From NCBI RefSeq assembly GCF_910589235.1, contig NC_060960.1, forward strand, positions 978,501 through 1,042,500: DNA of 64,000 nt. The letters are read 5' to 3'. Origin of the DNA: Vespa crabro (taxonomy: Eukaryota > Arthropoda > Insecta > Hymenoptera > Vespidae). Below the pieces are notes generated by a model, which did not search any database, had not been told where the DNA came from, and was given only the letters and a program-made list of their open reading frames with translations. Both the position numbers and the translations under genes were made by a program. Shown one piece after another: positions 58,316 through 64,000 of the stretch; the first letter of the stretch is position 1, and each line of letters starts with the position of its first letter.

Positions 58316-58554
58316 GAGATTTCATTTTCCTGCTCAGATTCGACAGATTTATTAGTTTCTTCACGTCGTTAGTAGTTAGTAAAAAAGTATTGCTTTCTCA
58401 CCTAAAGCGAGCTGACACCGATTCGTGATCGACGATCCGTCCATTTTCGTGAGTCCAATCGCATGTCGTCTTATAGGGAAAAAGTAGAAAGGAAACGATA
58501 ATATAATGGAAATTCTCTGAGGGATAAAAGAAGTTTTAGAGAAAGAAAAAGAGA

Positions 58555-58576
58555 CAAAGAGAGAGAGAGAGAGAGA

Positions 58577-58608
<32 letters not shown>
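58555..58608 (+). repeat. (GA)n microsatellite
   Basis: GA run with one GTGA interruption. Confidence 0.96.
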
Positions 58609-58927
58609 TGTTATCTCTCGAAAGACATTATCTTCCAAAATTTTACGAATGTTATTGACGTTTAAATGGAGTAGTATACTTTTCTCTGATCAGAGATATC
58701 GAAAGACGAATTTAGTAGCTTTTTACAAGCGTGACCTTTTTTCCATGATCCTTCTTTATTTTCTTTCTATCAAACTATTTTTAAAACCGAGAAAAAGTTT
58801 CTATTGAAGTAAGTAAATAGATTATTATTTAAATAAACGCATTGATAACAAAACAAATAGAAATAATTATTCGCTTGTTTTTAAGATCGAATTATTATAA
58901 TATAAATTATAGATATCTTTCGTAATA

Positions 58928-58940
58928 TATGTATATTGTG

Positions 58941-58986
<46 letters not shown>

Positions 58987-58997
58987 ATATGTATATA

Positions 58998-59041
<44 letters not shown>
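58928..59041. repeat. (TA)n / TATG compound repeat
   Basis: Two TA runs separated by tatgtatataatatgtatat units. A related TA/TG/CA tract lies at 59312-59470. Confidence 0.96.
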
Positions 59042-59043
<2 letters not shown>

Positions 59044-59894
59044 ACTCGAATTTCTTAGATGAGGTGATAAATGAAAATATGTTTCTCTGTGAACAAAGAA
59101 ACGACAATTTACGTTTATTATTCACTATTTAAATTTTATTTAATATATTCTTTATGAAATTTCTTAGTAATCTCTCGTGCATAGGTCCTATTTCCTGATG
59201 CCCGTTTTTCTTCAAAATCTTAACGGCTCGACTAGTAAATAACAAAAGTCAATCGAAGGGCGGGACATGAGAAGCGCGGCAAATTTAACTTAAGAAAGTA
59301 TACTTTCCTTACATATATATATGTATATAATATGTGTATATATATATATATATGTATATAATATGTATATATATATATATATATGTATATCATGTATATT
59401 TATATACACATGATATACATACATACACACATATATATATGTATATACACACATATATATATGTGTGTATCGATCCTTGTCGATGTACATTTTATTTATT
59501 CGTCGTACCGATAATCGATGTTCTATCGTATCGTGAAAGAAGATTTCGTAATCGTAGAATGGGAAATAGGAATATTTTATTGGCATCGATGCTTTCGGAA
59601 TATCCCTCATTAACGTTCCATTAGTTGAAAGAGGTAATAAGATATCCCTCCTTTCTTTCTCTCTTTATTTCTTTCCCATATCGTGGCACCTTATCGTGAG
59701 TGATTTTATAAGCGAGTATCGTTCTTTACGACTTTCTCTTGGAATCGTGTCGTTCACATCGTCGGTCATCAAGGTTTTAAGGGAAAAATTCGTAAGCTCG
59801 AGGGGGGGTGGAGAGGAAGAAAGAGAAGAAGAAGGTGATGTTGAGGTTGGGGGTTAAACGCCTTCCAGCTTCTTTACGGCGAGTCGCGAACTAC

Positions 59895-59915
59895 TTAGGC
59901 CGTGGAAAACTTAAT
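59895..59915 (+). other. Conserved-looking motif, copy 2
   Basis: Second copy of the ttaggccgnggaaaacttaat motif, in a CG-containing block (59840-59920) directly upstream of the pyrimidine tract of the 60100 candidate exon. Confidence 0.4.
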
Positions 59916-59921
59916 TTCCTC

Positions 59922-60098
59922 ATTCTCTCTCTCTTTCTCTTTCTCTCTCGCTTTCTCTCTCGCTTTCTCTCTTTTCTCATCCCTTTTGAGAAAAGTAGTA
60001 CGAACGGTCGAGCTAGCCTGCTAACGTTCTCTTCCTCTTCCTCTTCTTCCTATTTCTCCTCCTCCTCTTCTTCTTCCTCCTCTTACTCTTCTTATATA
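59922..60098. repeat. Pyrimidine-rich tract
   Basis: CT/CTTT runs (59922-59985), then ctt/cct triplets (60030-60090) reading as poly-Ser. The second part forms the acceptor tract of the candidate exon at 60100. Confidence 0.9.
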
Positions 60099-60099
60099 G

Positions 60100-60165
60100 A
60101 ACTTTATGCCGGCGTCGCCCCAGGCGGTTCTCATCTCTAATTTCGACCTTTAAAGCGTCATCGCG
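60100..60165 (+). other. Candidate 66-nt exon
   Basis: About 70 bases of almost pure pyrimidine end in cttatatag (AG at 60098-60099). The 66-base segment, CG-rich and complex, closes at TCGCG/GTAAGTGT. It is open only in the phase entered with one base completing the codon (TLCRRRPRRFSSLISTFKAS). In the phase left by the exon at 14 kb it reads 12 codons and then TAA. Good sites on both sides are notable, but the acceptor tract is a microsatellite. Confidence 0.3.
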
Positions 60166-60240
60166 GTAAGTGTAACCCGTGCTCTCTTTAAAGACCCAGG
60201 AAAGATCTTCCTCAGTCTCTCTTCTCCTTCGTCGAATATA

Positions 60241-60315
60241 TTTTCCTACCTACCTTTCTACCTACCCTAACCTATCTCCCCTCCTACCTACCTACTCTAC
60301 CTTCTTACCTACCTC
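60241..60315. repeat. (CTAC)n tetranucleotide repeat
   Basis: ctacctaccta units with interruptions, the complement of the GTAG tract near 10.7 kb. Confidence 0.85.
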
Positions 60316-60319
60316 TTTA

Positions 60320-61130
60320 GTACGCGTATGAAGTTTTTATCGACTTAGTACGAAACTCAACCGAACGCGCCCTCCTTTCATCGTTATTAGCGCTTTATTA
60401 ATTTTCTTAAGAGGCTACAGTATCGTTCCATTTTCTCTCTTCATATATAGATACTTATATCAAAAAACCATGCTTTCCAATATCTGAGTATACGTAAATC
60501 TTCTCGAAAATGAGGCAAATGTTTATCATCAATGAGAATGTAATGAATATTTGTGATTTTAAAATAATGATTATTTTCATATGTTCGAATTTGTATCTCT
60601 GTTCAGTATTTGTCAATTTTCATCGTAAAAATATGTATTTTTCAATGAAGATAAACTTTTTAAAAGTCATCAAGTATATTAAGACTTTTTTCGTACAAAT
60701 TGAGGATAGAAATAAAGTGATAAAAAAAAATAAAAATAAAAAAGAAATAAAATAGAAATTGGTTGCAAATTTGTTTCTACCACATTTGAAGTATTATCCT
60801 CGTAGGCATGCATATATTCATGACGATATACTCTTATGTCATTTATCGTTATTGATACAATACAATATACATCTATATTTTATACTATCATGTTTTACCT
60901 ATCACTCTTATTCTATAATCTTTTCACGTTCTTACAAATCTCATCTTTAGTAAGTCTTTCTCTCTACGCCCCGTTGAAACTTATAAAAGATAAATGAATA
61001 AACGGAGATCTATGAACCTAAATTATACGCGGCACTGCAAGAATATATAGATATATGTATATAGGTATGCCTGTTTTAAAATTCCATTATTTCGTTGATT
61101 CGAAAACGTGTGATAAAAGGGGGCCAGTTG
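60320..61130. other. AT-rich noncoding stretch
   Basis: Short frames (60510-60755, 60759-60950) are AT-codon-rich and show no family. I see no gene. Confidence 0.5.
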
Positions 61131-61146
61131 TACCGTCTTCTTATAT

Positions 61147-61230
61147 GAGAGAGAAAGAAAGAACAAGAAAGAGAGAGAGAGAGGGAGAGAGAGAGAGCGA
61201 GGAAGAGAAAAAGAAAGAGAAAGAGAGAGA
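61147..61230 (+). repeat. GA/GAAA repeat
   Basis: Interrupted GA run. Confidence 0.93.
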
Positions 61231-61326
61231 ACATCTCGTTTTCCAACGTTGAAGGTTCATTTTTCGACGAGAGTACTGCTTACGCATTCCAAATATTTCT
61301 TCGTTACGACACTACACGTTATTCTG

Positions 61327-61422
61327 TCACGTATCTTGCTCGTATGTAATATCCGACAATGTTGATGCTGGTGGTGTTGCTACTGGTGATGTTGCTGCTA
61401 CTGATGTTGTCTTTTCGCCCAT
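61327..61422 (-). other. Short minus-strand ORF, 31 codons
   Basis: The ATG (61422-61420) has a fair start context (ACAATGG). The product is Thr/Ala/Ser/Pro-rich (TTSVAATSPVATPPASTL) and comes largely from an imperfect GTT/GCT/GAT triplet stretch. No splice site or family supports it. Confidence 0.12.
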
Positions 61423-62060
61423 TGTAAAAATCATAGTAAGACGAATAGAATTTTCTGGGTTTCTGTTACAGATTAAACCGTAAAGATGAAAACATCGAAA
61501 TTTATTTTCATTAATATTCTCCTTTACATACTTCGATTTGCCATTAAATTGATAAGTAGGAAGTGTGCGTTTATAGAAGAATGTATTTATCATATAAATA
61601 ATTAAAATTTTTTATCATAAATCATAATATAATAGTTGGGATTATAAAATTAACATATTTTTTAGACGATTCTTAAAAGACGATTCTTAAAAAGATTCTT
61701 CCTTTCTTTTTCGTTTTTTTGTTCTTCTTTCTTTTTGTCATTTAAAAATGTTAGTTTTCTTTCTTAGTTTTAGTAGTCATTTATAAATATTTCTTTTGAT
61801 ATATTTTTTTTCTTTTTGTTGAATAAACTTTTGAAAATAACCACGCAAAGAAAGTTTCGGAGAAGAAGAGAAACGTTTTAGCGTCGCGTTTCCTTCATTC
61901 CAACTTACCCAAGAGGATTTCAGATGCAACCTCTTTAATCTCACGGTATTAACAATTTGTTATACCATCATCTACCGTCTTCGTCATCATTCTAACACGA
62001 ATTGGCCATGTTTTTGGAGAAGATTTGCTAGTCTCCCGAAAACTTTTCCCATTGCCTTGC

Positions 62061-62066
<6 letters not shown>

Positions 62067-62123
<57 letters not shown>

Positions 62124-62150
62124 ACTCTCTCACTCTCTCTCTCTCTTTTT
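62067..62150. repeat. (CT)n microsatellite
   Basis: Pure CT at 62069-62115, then interrupted CT. Confidence 0.97.
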
Positions 62151-62635
62151 CTTTTTCTCTTACTTTTCCTCACTCTTTTTTTTGTTAACTACTGTTTTTT
62201 TCCTCGCTAACAGAGTTTTCCTTCCTTACAATTCCAAGAAGGAACTCTTGAAAACGATCTTCAGTAGTTGTTATAATTTTTTTATTAGTCTTTTCGCTCG
62301 TTTAATAAGAATCTTCATTAACAGTTGGTAGATCTTTCAAGAGGGACGATTAGATTTTACTTCATTCCCATCGGCTATATAAGACTCCGGAGTTAAAGCT
62401 TTGAGGACCGTCGTTCTTCGAGAAATAAGAAAATATTTTTTTTCTTTTTCTTTCCTTTTTAAAGAGTTCACCTTTGCTTTAGGTTGAAAGACGGGAATGC
62501 AATTTTTTAACGTTCCCAAAAGAGATTTCATTCGCATATAATATGGAATTTTCTTGATAAAGATAGAGAGAATCGAAAATGATATTGACATAAACATCAC
62601 CTTAAATGTAGATTTTTATCAACTATCAAGAAAGA

Positions 62636-62650
62636 AAAAGAGAGAAAGAA

Positions 62651-62711
<61 letters not shown>

Positions 62712-62712
62712 A
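62636..62712 (+). repeat. (GA)n microsatellite
   Basis: GAAA units leading into a pure GA run and gacagacag. Confidence 0.97.
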
Positions 62713-62942
62713 AGATTCTAGACAGAAAGAATAAAATGGGGATCAAACGAGACAAGATTGGCAGACCAAGGAAAAGAAAATGGTGGCAGGGTTTTCTAAG
62801 GCTTCGAGTCAGTCGATACACGTCCATGCTTTATTTGATTTTTCTTTTTTATTACATTTTCTTTCTCTCTCTGTCTCTCTTGAAATTCTTTGCTTCACCT
62901 CTCTTTCTTTCTCTCTTTCTCTTTTTCGAAATCCTTTACCTT

Positions 62943-63060
62943 TTCTCTCTCTCTTCTCTCCCTCTCTCTCTCTCTCTTCTCTCCCTCTCTCTCTCTCTCT
63001 CTTCTCTCCCCCCCCCCCTCTCTCTCTCTCTCTCTCTATCCCTCTCTGTCCCTCTTCCTC
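62943..63060. repeat. CT tract with an 11-base C run
   Basis: CT and ctctctcttctctccc units, with C11 at 63008-63018, the longest mononucleotide C run in the window. Confidence 0.97.
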
Positions 63061-63431
63061 TCACCTTATCTCCTGTATCTAACAACGTCGACTCACGGCT
63101 GATAACGAGCGAGTACATAGCTTACATCGAATCGCTTCAACCGAGCGTGCGATAACTACCGTGTGCACACTCGTTACATTCGATTCAATTTCGTCAGTCG
63201 ATGTGTACGTTTCTCGATCGAAGGGCAAAGCCAAGTAGTAGAGGAGCAAATTCTCTCTTATATAGGTATATCTACCTATGTATGTATGTCGGAAAACGTA
63301 GAGAGGAAGAGACATTTGCTCTCGTTCATTCATCCACTCGTGCTCTTAGATGTTTCGAAGCAAGATATCGAATCGATCGTAACGCACAATTCGATATCTT
63401 CTTTTCATGATAATTTCGTGTGATCGTTCAC

Positions 63432-63436
<5 letters not shown>

Positions 63437-63484
<48 letters not shown>
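63437..63484. repeat. (TA)n microsatellite
   Basis: TA run of nearly 50 bases. The preceding 63080-63420 is complex, CG-containing and open for short distances without a recognisable family. Confidence 0.97.
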
Positions 63485-63485
<1 letters not shown>

Positions 63486-63770
63486 TAACCGTATTTATCT
63501 ATAGACTTTTCGTGGATATGCATATTTTATTTCGGTTATACGTTAATCTCCTATTTTACGTTCGTACTACGCTCGTCGATCCTACGCAAGAGTAGATGCC
63601 GTTAAAATTGTTGATAGCGCGTTAATGTTTTGATAACAGCTTTCAAGTAAAATACGTGTTTTTTTTCCTATGAATACGGTTATACTGTTTTATAAGTATT
63701 ACCATAGCTATTTCCCTCTGATAAAATTTCAAATTGAAATAATGGAAGTCATATCGATGATTCATATCAA

Positions 63771-63828
63771 GTCTCTCTGTTTATCTCTCTCTGTCCCATC
63801 TCTCTTTCTCTCTCTCTCTCTCACTATT

Positions 63829-63876
<48 letters not shown>

Positions 63877-63915
63877 CCTCTCTCTCTATTTCTCCCTCTC
63901 TCTTCCTCCCTCTCT
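63771..63915. repeat. Long interrupted (CT)n tract
   Basis: CT runs with TTT and CCC interruptions. Confidence 0.96.
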
Positions 63916-64000
63916 AGGACTACATTCGCAAATTTTCGATATATGCATATACATATACAGAGGTTGTTTATTTTAAAACAAATCTCGATAATACGAATAA

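Noticed and set aside
61909..61918. Minus-strand donor CTTGG/GTAAGTTGG
   Set aside because: No acceptable acceptor or start codon in a matching frame lies upstream on the minus strand before the GA repeat.
62376..62383. TATATAAG TATA-box-like motif in a CG-containing context
   Set aside because: No initiator at the right distance and no exon or frame downstream on either strand.

Overview
This looks like noncoding-dominated nuclear DNA from an arthropod, most likely an insect and plausibly a hymenopteran. The sequence is AT-rich by eye, yet CpG is not depleted: tcgcg, acgt and cgaacg are everywhere. It is densely packed with (GA)n/(CT)n, (TA)n, (AAT)n and (TGTA)n arrays and has no long open frame that is not simple-repeat translation. 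I did not compute base composition and could not run a search, so the taxonomic guess rests on this general look. There are no bacterial genes, rRNAs, tRNAs or CRISPR arrays.

Only one protein-coding segment is well supported: positions 14116-14212 (+) encode a start Met, a classic signal peptide and a few mature residues, and end at a strong GTAAGT donor in phase 1. A 553-nt stretch upstream of it contains no ATG outside one 5-codon upstream ORF at its beginning. This is what the first coding exon of a secreted or cell-surface protein with very long introns looks like. A phase-1 intron straight after a signal peptide is typical of Ig, FN3 or EGF module proteins. I cannot name the gene.

Layout: 1-2 kb holds CpG-rich single-copy blocks with two acceptor/donor-flanked noncoding exon candidates (192-343, 1705-1984), a possible promoter and 5' leader. 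2-13.9 kb would be a leader intron with microsatellites, a 28-bp minisatellite and single-copy blocks. 13.96-14.21 kb is the exon. 14.2-64 kb would be one giant intron continuing past the window. Inside it are several splice-site-flanked candidate exons (17256-17311 on minus; 23913-23994, 44956-44973 and 60100-60165 on plus) and a CpG-rich possible alternative first exon ending at 46491. None of the plus-strand candidates stays open in the phase required by the 14 kb exon, so the next coding exon probably lies beyond 64 kb.

The most unusual content is a cluster of four old, degenerate tandem arrays between 43.9 and 57.2 kb (units of about 210, 92, 135-170 and 200 bp). The last has an alternating A/B higher-order structure with one B/A chimeric unit. 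There are also three copies of a short terminal-inverted-repeat element (20.6, 32.5 and 39.5 kb), a separate MITE-like element at 42.7-43.05 kb, a 199-bp and a 92-bp recent tandem duplication, and several G-quadruplex motifs, one about 250 nt upstream of the start codon.
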